This document shows positions 19,111-31,019 of a DNA stretch of 64,000 nucleotides, in pieces. The stretch lies in NCBI GenBank assembly GCA_000349905.1, contig KB722738.1, forward strand, positions 2,200,269 to 2,264,268, in the 5' to 3' direction. Within the stretch, counting starts at the first letter, position 1; each line of letters begins with the position of its first letter. The notes below the pieces were generated by a model. That model was not told the DNA's origin. It searched no databases and was given only the letters and a program-made list of their open reading frames with translations. The stretch comes from Volvariella volvacea V23 (lineage: Eukaryota > Basidiomycota > Agaricomycetes > Agaricales > Pluteaceae). The translations under genes and the position numbers were made by a program.

Positions 19111-20590
19111 ATGCCGACTCATCCAAAGCCAGTGCTCGTATGCTTAACCCACTTCGATCACCCAGCTCTATCCCTAATACCTCGACTAGGTTACAGGAAT
19201 CACAGGATTCCTTGGCTCTCACGTTGCTTATGCGCTTCTCAATGCTGGATACGCTGTTAGAGGGTAAGACCTTATTATTTAGTGGTCGTCGTAGCTGACC
19301 AGCTGGGGTCCAGAACTGTTCGTGGTTCGCGCCTCGAACCTCTCCGTAATAAGCTTGGGGCGAGCTATCCAGTTCTGGAACTTGTACAAGTCGATGATAT
19401 AGCTGGTGGCGATTTTACTGAGGCCCTGAAGGGTGCGTATTATATTCATTTACTGCATGCAATCTGTGTAGTAATTTCTAACCCCGATTGCAGGTGTTGA
19501 CAGTGTTGTGCATGTTGCTTCGACTATGCCTGGTACAGGAGGTGCCGAAGACATTCTTAACGTAGGTTTTATTCTACCATCTATCAACCTTAGCCTGATG
19601 ACTCGTGTGTGTGACAATAGGGCGCACTTGAAGGAACACTCAACATTCTCCGCCAGGCAACCAACGCAGGTATTAAGAAGATTGTACTGACGAGCTCAGA
19701 GGGTACTACTTTCAGTCGTAAGTCACTTCACGTACTGTTCACTTGAGGCTCGAAACTAACGCTTGTATGTATAGCGGACGCGGATCTCTCCGGCAGAACC
19801 TTGACTGAGTCCGGTAAGTTGACCTTGATATGCAAGTAAAGACGAGGCTAACATGTCCCTAACTCGAAGACTGGGGCCAAGTCACGAAAGAAGACGTCCT
19901 TATTGGAAAGTACTCTCATGACTCTATGAGGGCTTACATCGCATCCAAAATTCTTGCTGAGAAAGCGGCCTGGGAGTTTGCTGAACAACATCCCGAGTTG
20001 GATCTCGCAACCGGTAAGCCCCTTCTTTACATTCAAGTTTGCTATAGGTGTTCACACTCTTATTTATCAATACAGTCAACCCAGCGTTCCTCTGGGGTCC
20101 CTACGTCCCTCATTTCCCTATACCAGCCAGCCTTGGAACGAACGAGTGGATCTATGCACTTCTCAAAGGCAAGAAGCCGCCCACAGTCCTTCCCAACTAC
20201 GTGGACGTGCGAGATGCCGCCCGTGCCCACGTTGCTGCACTCGAACTCCCTCCTTTGGTCATACCCCCAGGTGCTGCGAGGAACCAACAAGCATTACAGA
20301 AAAAACGGTTCCTCGTCTGCGGCGGGATTTTGACATGGAGAAATTCGATATTGCTGCTCCATGAGAAGCGACCTGAGCTTAAGAATAGGTTGTTGGAGAG
20401 GGATACGTATGGAGATGTTGATGTTCAGCAGGATATGAATATTACGATTAGTGTTTCGAGAGCTGAGGAAGTATTGGGATTTGGAAAGGGGAAGGGGAAG
20501 GTAGAATGGATTGGGTGGGAGAAGTGTTTGCTTGATACGGTTGATTCGTTTTTGGAGGCTGAGAAGAATCAGACTTTGCAAAAGCTTTGA
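19111..20590 (+). CDS. Extended SDR / NAD(P)-dependent reductase, copy C
   Basis: Eight exons (19111-19137, 19190-19263, 19314-19432, 19494-19561, 19621-19717, 19775-19813, 19870-20013, 20076-20590) encode 360 residues. It begins MPTHPKPVL and carries VTGITGFLGSH, VQVDD, HVASTMPG, the complete catalytic set TSSEG plus YIASK, VNPAFLWGPY and YVDVRDAARAH. It is the only complete copy with the canonical T-S-S serine. Exon 6 is 39 nt versus 42 in B and D, an in-frame one-codon difference. The biochemical group is as for copy B; the substrate is unknown. Confidence 0.92.
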
Positions 20591-22000
20591 TGATGGTTTA
20601 TTAACGTTTTTTTTTTTGCGATGTAATTTTGAGATGTATTATCTGCCAATTATAATTTTTGTCGATATGTATCAACTTTCGTTACACGCTTGGTTGAAGT
20701 TCTATTATTATTGGCTCTCCGTCTACCAGTGCTTGTGGTGCCACTGGCCAAGCTGATACAAATCAATCCCATTTTGGCATTTTCTCTCTTAAGCAGAACC
20801 ACAACACGCATTCAAAGCCTTTTTCATCCATGTTTGTTATGAGTATGGATTCAAAAGGTAGATAAACTTGCAGGAATCCGTGGTTCATAACCTACTAGGG
20901 ATCGCGCTTGTGCAGTTGGTCATGGGCGCTGGCGTCGAGAATAGTTGTATGTGGGAACTACGACTTGAGCGCACTTGATTCTGTCAATAGAGGTACCAGT
21001 CCGCTGATCTATTGTACTATCTCAGTTACTCGCTCAGCCCTTGGCCCTAAAGCTACGCGAGCGTTGACACGCTCGTCGCCGTGCCTTATCGCACGGCCCT
21101 CCATCGCGTTTCACTCCCCGTCCTTTTCGAAAGACTACGACAACTGTGACCGAGATCAAATTTCACAGCAAGTCGCGAGCCCATGCCGATTCAAATCAAA
21201 TAACATTTTTGGTCTTTCTCCCCTTGAATTCGAACCACGACGTTGCATTCGGCGGTTGCACTGTGCAGGTTGATCTCCCTTCTCATTCCATGTTCCATAT
21301 GTTTATAGAATGAAAAGGTAGATATCCCTGTGGAGTAGGGGCCTAGTAGTGGTTCGTATCCATTAGCCTTTTCCTGTGGGCGCCTACTTATTACGGGCAC
21401 CCGCATCGGAAATGATCCGGGCTACGTTTGAATTGCTACACCTGAATATACACAACTCCATTGCTCCCAGCAACGAGGTATCCGACTGGTGGTGTACTGC
21501 ATGCACGATGAGGCATCGATCTCAGTTCCTTAATCAACTCTTGACCGTCGCATACAATCCATTACCCCTTGCCACTGAATTCTCGTAGACAGGAGGGAAA
21601 AAATATACAATCACCTGATTTTTGGCGAAAGGAGATAGTAGGAATGTATATGCACAGTGAGCGCTTGGGCTTCGAACGACAAGACGATAGCCTGCACGCC
21701 AGGCTGAGCAACCCACCGACAACCCCATCGCGGGCGCGTCCGGGCTGTCACATGGGCGGCCTCGACGTGCACCTTGCCCCAGTCCGAAGGAGCAATCAAC
21801 GCCAACCTGAGCAAGTGGCAAAGGATCCGCACCCCCAACTCAACCGAGCTCCCAGCTCAGCCGCCCGAAAATCCAGCCACCTCACCTCATTCAAGATAAG
21901 GAAACCGTCACTTGACGCCTTGGTGCAGGGCTTTTGACGTCGTTTAGTGCTATGGTGTTCATGAACGTTCATTACTGGCTCAAACCCTGTGGACTTAGTG
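20591..22000. other. Intergenic between SDR copies C and D
   Basis: A T-run just after the stop of copy C fits a 3' UTR. Two blocks near 20780-20890 and 21235-21360 share weak, interrupted similarity (AACCAC..., AAAAGGTAGATA). The ORF at 21569-21937 has no recognisable features. No gene is supported. Confidence 0.55.
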
Positions 22001-22008
22001 TGCCCGAG
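22001..22008 (+). promoter_or_regulatory. Shared upstream element of the SDR array, copy D
   Basis: TGCCCGAG preceded by TGTGGACTTAGTG and followed by GCGGTGGCCGAAG, about 300 bp before the ATG of copy D. A TTAAATA element at 22207-22213 lies 98 bp before the ATG. Confidence 0.45.
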
Positions 22009-22304
22009 GCGGTGGCCGAAGCCGGTGATTACACGATGGATGACCAAAGTGGTAAGAAGATAGAGGTCTAGTTGGGTTGGTGGTTTTGTAATAGTACGGT
22101 AGGAAGGGAAAGAGAGGACCGGTAGTCGGATTGGTTAATGAAATGCAAGACCCTGCTGAGGGATAGAATTGAGGAAATTTCACGAGGGAAGGGAGGGGGA
22201 GGGAGGTTAAATACTCGAGGTCGTTTCGGCTGGTGAACTACAACAACCCAACTCCAATTCGCATTTGAATTCTTCATATACTTGGTAGAATACGAAAGGC
22301 GAAA

Positions 22305-23819
22305 ATGTCGACCGATCGTAAACTCGTCCTTGTATGCCCCATCCACCTCGACCACACTCGTCTTCGTCGCTGACCATCGTCCACTTTTCCTACGCTGCAG
22401 GTTACTGGAGTCACAGGATTCCTCGGCTCTCACATCGTCTATACGCTTCTCAACGCTGGATACGCTGTACGAGGGTACGTGTCATCACCGCCCGCCTTTT
22501 GGCGACCACCCCGACTGACTGACTGGGTCCACAGGACTGTTCGTGGTTCGCGCCTCGAATCCCTCCGCACCGCGCTTGGAAAGCACTACCCGCACCTTGA
22601 GCTAATCCAAGCCGACGACCTGGCCGCTGGTGACTTCACCGAGGCGTTGAAAGGTCGGTATCTCACAACGCGTGGTCAAGGACAAGTTGACTGACTGTAT
22701 CTTGCTTATTTCTCTGGCTTGTCCTGGAATTCAGGCGTTTATGGCCTTATTCATGTCGCTTCGCCTATGCCCGGTACGGCTAGCGCTGAGGTTACTCTCA
22801 ACGTGAGTCTTCCTGCTCTGTGATCAAGGGGTCAACCTAACGCTTCACAAGGCCGCGATTGAGGGTACATTGAACATCCTTCGTCAAGCAGCCAAGGCGG
22901 GTGTTACCAAGATTGTTGTGACCGGCTCTGAGGGGTCTACGTACAGTCGTAAGTCGGCTGGCGTATTGCTGTTGGGACTCGAAGCTGACGATCGTATTTA
23001 TAGCCAGCGACGAGGTCCGTTCTGGGAGGACTATCACTGAAGCTGGTAAGCTTTCTTTTGGCATATTCTCTGCGAATATGGAGTTGACGACGTTACCCTC
23101 GACCTGCAGACTGGGGCCAGGTCACCAAGGAAGAAGTGCTCTCTGGTGCTTATTCAGCGAATCCTTTGAAAGTCTACGTTGCATCCAAAATCCTCGCTGA
23201 GAGAGCTGCCTGGGAATTCGCTGAACAGAATCCCGCAGTCGACCTCGCCATCAGTAAGTACATGTCGGCTTCCTGTTCGGCACTGTTATTTACAAACCCA
23301 CTCTGCACCTCAGTCAACCCGCCATTCCTGTTCGGGCCCTATGTCCCTCATTTCCCCGTGCCCGCCCAACTTGGGACGAACGCCTGGATCTACTCCTTGG
23401 TCAAGAACAAGCAACCACCCCCTGTGCCTCCCAACTTTGTCGACGTCCGAGATGCTGCATACGCGCATGTCGCTGCGTTTGAGCTTCCTCGCTTGGTCGT
23501 ACCCCCCGGCAGCGCTCGGGACCAACAAGCATTGCAAACAAAGCGCTTCCTCCTTTCAGGCGGAATTTTGACCTGGCGAGACTCGCTGTTGTTGCTTCAC
23601 GAGAAGCGACCCGAGCTCAAGGACAGGCTTTTGGCAAAGGACACGTATGGGGACGTGGACGGGCAAAAGGCAATGAATATTACGGTTGATGCTTCTAGGG
23701 CGGAGAGGGTTTTGGGGTTCGGGAAGGGGAAGAGGGAGTGGATTGGGTGGGAGAAGTGTTTGCTTGAGACGGTTGATGCTTTGGTTGAGGCGGAGAAGTA
23801 TCAGGAATTGCGCGAGTGA
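22305..23819 (+). CDS. Extended SDR / NAD(P)-dependent reductase, copy D
   Basis: Eight exons (22305-22331, 22401-22474, 22535-22653, 22735-22802, 22852-22948, 23004-23045, 23110-23253, 23314-23819) encode 358 residues. Motifs in order: VTGVTGFLGSH, the acidic pair IQADD, HVASPMPG, TGSEG with serine in the catalytic region, YVASK, INPPFLFGPY and FVDVRDAAYAH, then a C-terminal RAERVLGFG block. It is closest to copy C in the last exon (DTYGDVD, WIGWEKCLLETVD). All splice sites are canonical, and no lesion is seen. Its role is inferred as for copy B. Confidence 0.92.
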
Positions 23820-24470
23820 GGGCGTCAGCGTGAGTTTTTGTAAAATAGGATGGCTCGGAAAATTTGTCTCCTGTATTCTTTGTGCAATGTAACAATGTGA
23901 TTGACCAGTTTTGATCGCCTTGAGCATGATAGCCACCGGCGAGAAGACGTAGAGCCCGCCCAATCGAGAGCGCTTGGCCTGCGTCAAAGTTTGGATACAT
24001 AAATCCGACTCATCCCGCATCAAAATGACTTTGACGTATAGGTATCCTGGACTAGATTGAATCAGGGTTCCTACCTGCGAGAAAGCCTTTTTCGTGGAAT
24101 CTGAACCACCAGCGCTGGTCGGAGAACTCGGGCGTCGGGTGCTCGACTCCTGGGTCCTCAACCAGCTGCAAGGGCCCCGCAGGCGCACCACCGAGTACCC
24201 ACCCGTCAATGGGGCTATTCGGGCCCCTCGCAGAGCTGCTGTGATGATGGGTGCCCGTTCTGGCTGGCCATAGGGGCTAATGGTTGATTTGAGGATCGTG
24301 AGAACAAGGTCGCCCTGACCCGACAGGGAGTTGTTGACGCTGTAATCGTTATGTATGGGCCTCAACACCTGGTCGTCCTCGGGCTGTGCCTTTGCGAACC
24401 CTGTCTGCGCCTTGACTAGATTTCCCCCTTTTGAATTGCTCATGACCATCGACGCCAACGTTGCCTAGCC
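23820..24470. other. Intergenic, no gene seen
   Basis: About 650 bp between SDR copy D and the coiled-coil gene. The minus-strand ORF at 23556-24458 is largely the antisense shadow of the copy D last exon plus flank. Confidence 0.55.
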
Positions 24471-27400
24471 ATGGATACCCAAACGTGAGTCAGCACCGAG
24501 CAATCAACTTGGCCGAGTGCCTCTAATGGTATTTCACTCACACCACCTCTCCACTGGCAGTCAAATACCCGCTACGAAGACACCTTATGCCAATGCCTCT
24601 GACAACACCTCGGAAGAGGACGACCTTTACCGCGGCCCTGCCCATGCTGGGGCAGCGTCGCCCGCCCAAGCAACAGCAGACTTGCTCGGAATGCACCATC
24701 AAATCCCGACCACCCCCCATTACCGCTCCGCTTCACATCATAACAAGGCCCGCAAGGCCGCGTTGTCCCGCCTTTCCCAATCCGATCTGGCCAAGCTCTT
24801 AATTAAGGAGGAGAACCGCTACCAAGAAACTCGCACGTTGCTGCAGAATGCCATCGAGAAGCTGGACGCGCTCTCTCGCAAGGTCCGTCAGGCGGAGCAT
24901 GAACGCGATCTCGCGGAGGGGGCGAGGAAGGCCTCGGATGAGAGAAATACGAAGCAAGGGCTCGAGTGGAGTAGGAAGTATATGGAGATGGAGAGGCTGA
25001 TTGAGAAGGAGAAAGGAACCGCTGCAGACTACCGGCTTCGAGTTCAGACACTGGAACAGAAAGTGTGAGTCTTCCACGTTCGTTCTGCTTAGTCTGTCGC
25101 TCATCACTCTTACAGCGTCAAGTCAGAGGCCACACTTCAGCAAGTGCAGCGCGAGCGTGATTCCTTGCGCGACCAACTACAAAAAGCCAGAGACGACATC
25201 CGCAAACTGCAGGACGAAAAGGACGTCCTGGTAGCCTCCGAACAGGGACGCAGGGAGGGCTACGAGGAGGGTCTGCGCCAAGGACGCGCGCTTGCCTTGC
25301 AAGAGGCAGCCATGCTCGGACCACCGAAACGCATAGCCAATCGCTCCTTTGTCGGCAGCACGCCCTCGGGCCGCATGTGGAAAGAAGAAAACTCTATACC
25401 AACAAGCGAGTATGGCGACGACGAGAATTCACGACATAAGAGAAGGAGTAAAGCGAAGAGTACACCAGCCCCGGCGGCGCCTGTCCAGCTGCCGCCTCAG
25501 CCTACACCAGAACCCCCTCCACCACCCCCACCACCCCCACCGCCTGTTGAACCCACGCCCGAGCCTACACCCATCCCAGTCCCGCCTCCAGAGCCAGCTC
25601 CAGCCCCTCCCCCACCCCAACCCGACCCCGAAACAGCCCTCATCGTAAAGCAAGCGCTGGACCAGGCCGCCAACCTAGCGCGCATCGTCAGAGAACAAGA
25701 CCAGACGCTGCAGCAGCGCGTGGTCGACCTCGAGCGCGAACGGTCCGAGCGGCTTGCTATGCTCCAGCAGTTCGCCAGCGAGCGCGAGGCGGAGCGCGCC
25801 CGTGTCGCGCAGATGATCGAGGAGAGTGTGAATGACAAGGTTGCCAAGGAGCACGAGGAGGTTGAGAGGCTGCGTTTGCTCCTTGATAAGGAGAAGGAGG
25901 AGCAGAGGGCTAGGGATGAGAGGCGGGAGAGGGATTTTGAGAGGGAGAGGGAGGAGAGGAGGAGGGAGAAGGAGAAGAGAAAGGATATACAGAGACAGTT
26001 GGAGGAGTTTAGGGAGAGAGAGCGACAGCTTCAGCACGAGTTGCATAATTTGAGAGAGGAGGAGAGTGAGCGGATTGATGAAGAACTCCAGAAGGAGAGG
26101 GATAGGCTCAAGCAGGAAGAGGAGCAAAAGGAGCAGGAGAGAAGGGAGAAGGAGGGGAGGAAACGACAGAGGGAAGAGGAGAGAAGAAGACTGAGAGAAG
26201 AAAGGAAGAGAGCTGAAGAAGCAGAGAGGGAACGCCTGATAAGACAAAGAGAGGAGGAACTACAGCAACGCGAAGAGGAGATCGAAGCCGAGAGGGATAG
26301 AACGCAACGAGAACAGGAAAGACTGGAACGCGAAAGGCTGGTGGCTGAAGAGGAGCGCAAGAAACACGAACGGGAAGAGAGACGGAGAAAGAGAAGAGCT
26401 GAGGCTGAGGCTGCTGCCGCCGCCGCCGCCGAAGCTCAGGCGCAAGCACAAGCCGCGGCTGCACCTTCGCCTCCCCAAGAGAATGACCCATTGCCCGTGC
26501 CATTCCCTGTACCACAGATCCCCAACTATGACGCAGGGCCAAGCAACTATGTCCCAATGCCAATCCCACCTCCAATCTCAGGCACAATGCAAATGCCAGA
26601 GCCCTCACTTGGGCCTTCAATGTCAATGCCAACTCCCCTCGTCATCCCCTCCGTCTCCTTCCCCGTCCCAACCGTTCCGAATGTACCCTCTTCCGCGACC
26701 TCTTCTCGTTCGAGGTCGCATCATAGCAGACATTACAGGAGGGCTTCGTCCCCTGGATCAGAAACTTCTTCGTCTACGATGACGGGGATATCGCATCTCC
26801 GAACGTTCCCTCAGGCCCCTGCTCCTGCGCCTATCCCCGTCCCCCCTCCCGCATCTGTGATCCCACCGCCGCCGACGTTGGCAAGCGCGACCGGACCTTA
26901 CGGCCTGCCAAGCATACCCGAAGGCGGCAGCTACAGAAGTCCAGGATCTCGCTCGGATTCAGGATCGTCGTCGTCGTCGTCATCGTCCTCAAGTTCACCT
27001 TCGCAGGCTTCGTCGGAAAGTTTGGATCAGCAACAGCCATGGAGAGGCGATACGAACGCTGCTCCTGGCGTGCCGATTTATGGGCGTCCAGGGTCTTCGA
27101 GGTCGGCGAGCCGACAGCAGCAGCAGGAGCAGCAGGAGCAAAGGCCGTATTCGATTTATGGGCCCCCGACGCCTGCGCCTGTCCCGCCGCCACCGATAAT
27201 TTCGATTCAGGCGCCTAGTATCCCGGATGAGAATCAGTGGAGGCGGGATCCTCGTGTGGTCCAGCCAGCTCGTCAGGTTAGTGGTTTATCTGACTGGTAC
27301 GTTGGGAATGCATACTGACATGGTGCTTTGCGTGTTCTTAGTCTCCTCAGCAACCGTTTATACCACCCTTGTCTGATCAAGAGTACTTGAACCCAAATAG

Positions 27401-29021
27401 TGGAGGAGCAACGAATTTGAGCAGGAGGCCTTCGACTACTAGTACAGCTTCTATTCAGATATCGGTTCATTCACCGGTACGTCCATCTATTCTATGCTTC
27501 TAAATTAGGACCAATGTCATGCAATTGGAATTACAGAGCGAGACAGAATCAGCAAGTGAAGAAGCACCAGAAACAGCCGGATATCTCAGTCCCAATCATC
27601 CTCCCGCTCCTCTACCCTCCGGATCCGGCTCTCACCACCGCCAACCACCGCCAGTTATACCAGTACCATCTGATGGCTCACTTCCAGCGAACTTTGTTCC
27701 AACAGGATTTGTACCGTCTCCCGTGATGCCTACGAGCAACCTCTTTGCTCCGAGCGGCAGCTCTGGGCCGTCGATTATCCCGGGTACTACCACCGCCAGC
27801 GCGACACCGTTGACCACGACCGCTTCGTTGGGCGGGAGTGCTGGCAGGCCCGCTAATGAGCCACCTCAGCCACCTCCTGTGATACCGATGAGTACACCGG
27901 GCAGTAGCAAGCTACCGAGACCCTCGGGCACGAGAAGCGCTTGGGCGAACAGGTTGGGCGTCGGCGTCAGCCCCGCTATGGGTCCGTACTCGCGCGGTGG
28001 TCCCGGAGCCGCTGCTGCGGCGCCCATAATACCCGCTGTGCCTCCAAACCCTCCTCCCCCAGAGGAAAACGTGCCATTCATCCCACCATCGCCGCCCTCT
28101 CCCTTATCGAGACGAAGCTCTGGGGGCGCGACGAGGACGTCAGCGAGGAGCAGATCGCAGTCGCTGGGAAGGGGGCTGAGGGAGAACGAGACGCCGATAC
28201 CTGTGCCGCCGCCCGATGGATCTAAGCCTGGTACTCCTGGGTTTATACCCGTCGTTCCTCCGCCTGTGCCGAATCCGATTTACACACCCCCTGCCCATGC
28301 TGATAGCGAAGCTGGGACGGAGGCGGCGGGGCCTGCAGGGATCGCGGGATCTGGGACGAGGGGCAGGCGGTCGTCGCTGTCAAGTGGTAGAGGGGGTGCG
28401 AGGAGAGGAAGTGTGTCGTTTGCTGCCGGACAACAGGGCGGTGCGGCAGTACCTGTGCCTGGGGCTTATGTCCCGGATGATATTGAGGATGAGTTTGGCG
28501 GTGAGGGTCCTGCAGCTGCTGGCGCTCAGCTTGGGGCGGCGGCTGCAGCGGCTGCTAGTTCTGGGTCCAAGATTGCGGGAAGTATGCTAGGAGCCATAGG
28601 CAATGTGGGATCTTCGATTTACACAAGATATAACGCTGCGAGCGGTGCGGGTGCGGGTGCTGGTGGTGGAAGTGGAAGTGGAAGTAATGCCAATGCTGGT
28701 GCTTCTGGAGGTATGTTCGGGAATCTGATGAACCCGGGAAGAGGAACATTAGGTGCGATGAAGAACATGGTGCCAGTTATCCCTGGTCTTAATGCTCCAG
28801 CGGGTGGTGATGACGCTGGTGTATCGATCTCTGTTGATCCCGGTTCTCCGCCAAACCCACCACCGCCTGTTATTCCAATGTCTCCCGCTCGAGCGGAACC
28901 TGCTGCTCGCGCCTCGCCTGTGATCCCTGCTGCTCAGCCCTCACCGCCTGCACCACCGGCCGTTCAGATTAGTAGAGGAGCTGCCGCGAGGGGCGGCAAG
29001 AAAAAGAGAGGCGGTAGATGA
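24471..29021 (+). CDS. Large coiled-coil and proline-rich protein, function unknown
   Basis: Five exons (24471-24484, 24561-25064, 25116-27276, 27342-27476, 27537-29021) give 1,432 residues. The N-terminal part (about 60-260) has KAALSRLSQSDLAKLL and then heptad-like coiled coil. A Pro-rich linker follows (about 290-345). A very long, highly charged Glu/Arg/Lys helix (about 350-620, runs such as EREREERRREKEKRK) is followed by Ala-rich, Pro-rich and Ser-rich low-complexity regions, including a serine run at about 26965-27000, and a Gly/Ala-rich region with repeated PPPVIP. The protein ends in a basic GGKKKRGGR tail. I see no enzymatic motif. The architecture fits a scaffold, cytoskeletal or polarity protein. 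The start ATG is supported by the short first exon joining in frame. Confidence 0.8.
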
Positions 29022-31019
29022 TAGTGGTGCTATAGAATGATTATGATGGCTGTAATGAATGATGAATATCGATGAACGGCAATGACTTACGACTTGATAC
29101 GTGCGTTGTATCTTGCGCTTTGTTTGCTGTATCTTTGGGATTTCCTGGGATTTTGCGCTGCTTTTGTTCTTTTCATCTCTGATTCTGCATATCCTCGTCG
29201 TGCTGTTAGCTTCTATGGGTGCAATGCTTTCCTCTATTTCATACTATGCCCTACTGATACCATTATGATTGTTACCATATGCCTATGCACAATTAGATTA
29301 TTTTTTGTGTCCGAAATTCGGGGGTAATGTTTGTGGCAGATGTTTGTAGTTTGGCTCTCCCTTGTACGTGCCGAAAAATACTATACCTCTACAATTGTAC
29401 AAAAGCCACGGCCAATATGAGCTGGCGTACCTGTCCTGTAACCATATGTTAAATTAAGGGTGAATTTGCTCTTTAGAGTTGCAAAGATTGTTATCAATCC
29501 CAATCCCATTACTACCATTGTGGCGACCAACCACCTCCGATCGCAGGTTTCATTACCGTCGTTAAAATTAATACTCATGCATCGCCGGTACCGCGGGGAG
29601 CTTTGGGCGGATATTTCCTCCACTTTCCGAGGAGCTTCTAGAAAGAAAAAAAAAGACCTAACGTGAACGGGTCAGGTTATATTGTGCCAGGCATTCATAC
29701 AAGTCCCCAGCAATCTAACTCTCGTGTACTCTGTGCCCTGTAGAATATCTCCGCACACACTGAAGCCCCAGGAATCCGAGTAGCAACTCGCTCCTTATGT
29801 GCCTGCATTGGGATATATTGTTCTCGTTGTCCTTCGACCAAAGGTTCGGAAAGTATTTACGAGCCAATGCAACCCAGACGACTCAAAGTTGCAACAAAGG
29901 GAGGAGATGGTCTTGGCATAGCCAGCAATTCAAGCGTGTAGAGTTCTAGGTCCCAGCTCTCTTCTGACTATGGAATTTTCCAATCCGTTACCAACGTGTA
30001 TGTGAGGGCAGCCAGTGCTGGGAAAGCTAAGCGAGTTCTGGTCCAGGGCAAAAGGTGGCCATCACCCAAAAAAGGGCGCTAAACCAATTATACAACTCCA
30101 ACAACAATAGGCCACGTTGTAGCTAGGATAAATGGCTTCCTGAAGGGCGAGTGAATTTTCAGCTGTAGATAGCGATATGGATGATTCCTGAGAACAAGTT
30201 GGGCTTTTGAGTTTGACATATTGGATGATTTTCACTCGGCCCAGAGAGTGTCTGTACGCGTTCCAGAAACTTTCAAGTGGCACTTAGAGCCACCGCAGAT
30301 CGTTGACGACAATTATATTGATAGCAAAAATGGTGTCGGCAACGTGTACTGCGAACTTGTAAAAAGTACCTGTGTGAATAATAATTGAACAATGCATTGC
30401 TAGGCAGAGTAACGTCCATACGAAAGGGGAAGGCATAATCTTGAACAAGGAACACAAGTTGAATTGATATGAAATACAATGAACAGAACAGGAGGCTACA
30501 AATAATAAAAGTGCACCATCGCAGCTACAGAAGAAGGCACGGACACTCGTGACAGAATGAATTAGCATGTCCTCTTGCAACGAAAAGAACACAAAATGAA
30601 AGCCGAAGTGATCCACAGCATGACACATTCGCGTTCTATAGCCGGATACCTCCGGCTAGGATCACCTCGGCTATCGTATAGAAACGAAAGGGGTGCTAGA
30701 ACAAAGCGAGAAGCAATTATAGAACAACTCAAGGGAGTTAAGGTAAGCGGATCGGCGGTCAGAGTGGCAAGGAGCTCAAGAGAGAAAAAAATCGACGCCA
30801 CGGAGCGCGGCGGAGGAAAGGGAACCGGATCAATCATGTAGACATGTCAGAAAATGGGCTTGCAGAATAGAAGTAAAAAAATTGTAATAACGCGGGTAAG
30901 GTAAGCGCAAAGCGAGGGGAAGCTAACATAAGCGAGAACGACGACGCATCGCAAGCAATGTGGAAAGTGAGGGAAAAAAACCATAGAATGGAAGGGGATC
31001 TTAAATGACGAATTAGATT
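29022..31019. other. Convergent intergenic region
   Basis: Two kilobases between the 3' ends of the coiled-coil gene (plus) and the APSES gene (minus). AT-rich blocks fit 3' UTRs. The short ORFs here lack ATG starts or recognisable motifs. No gene is supported. Confidence 0.6.

Noticed and set aside
25675..26632. Leu/Ser-rich minus-strand frames
   Set aside because: Antisense of the Glu/Arg-rich coiled coil; composition is explained by the repeat-like codons of the sense gene.
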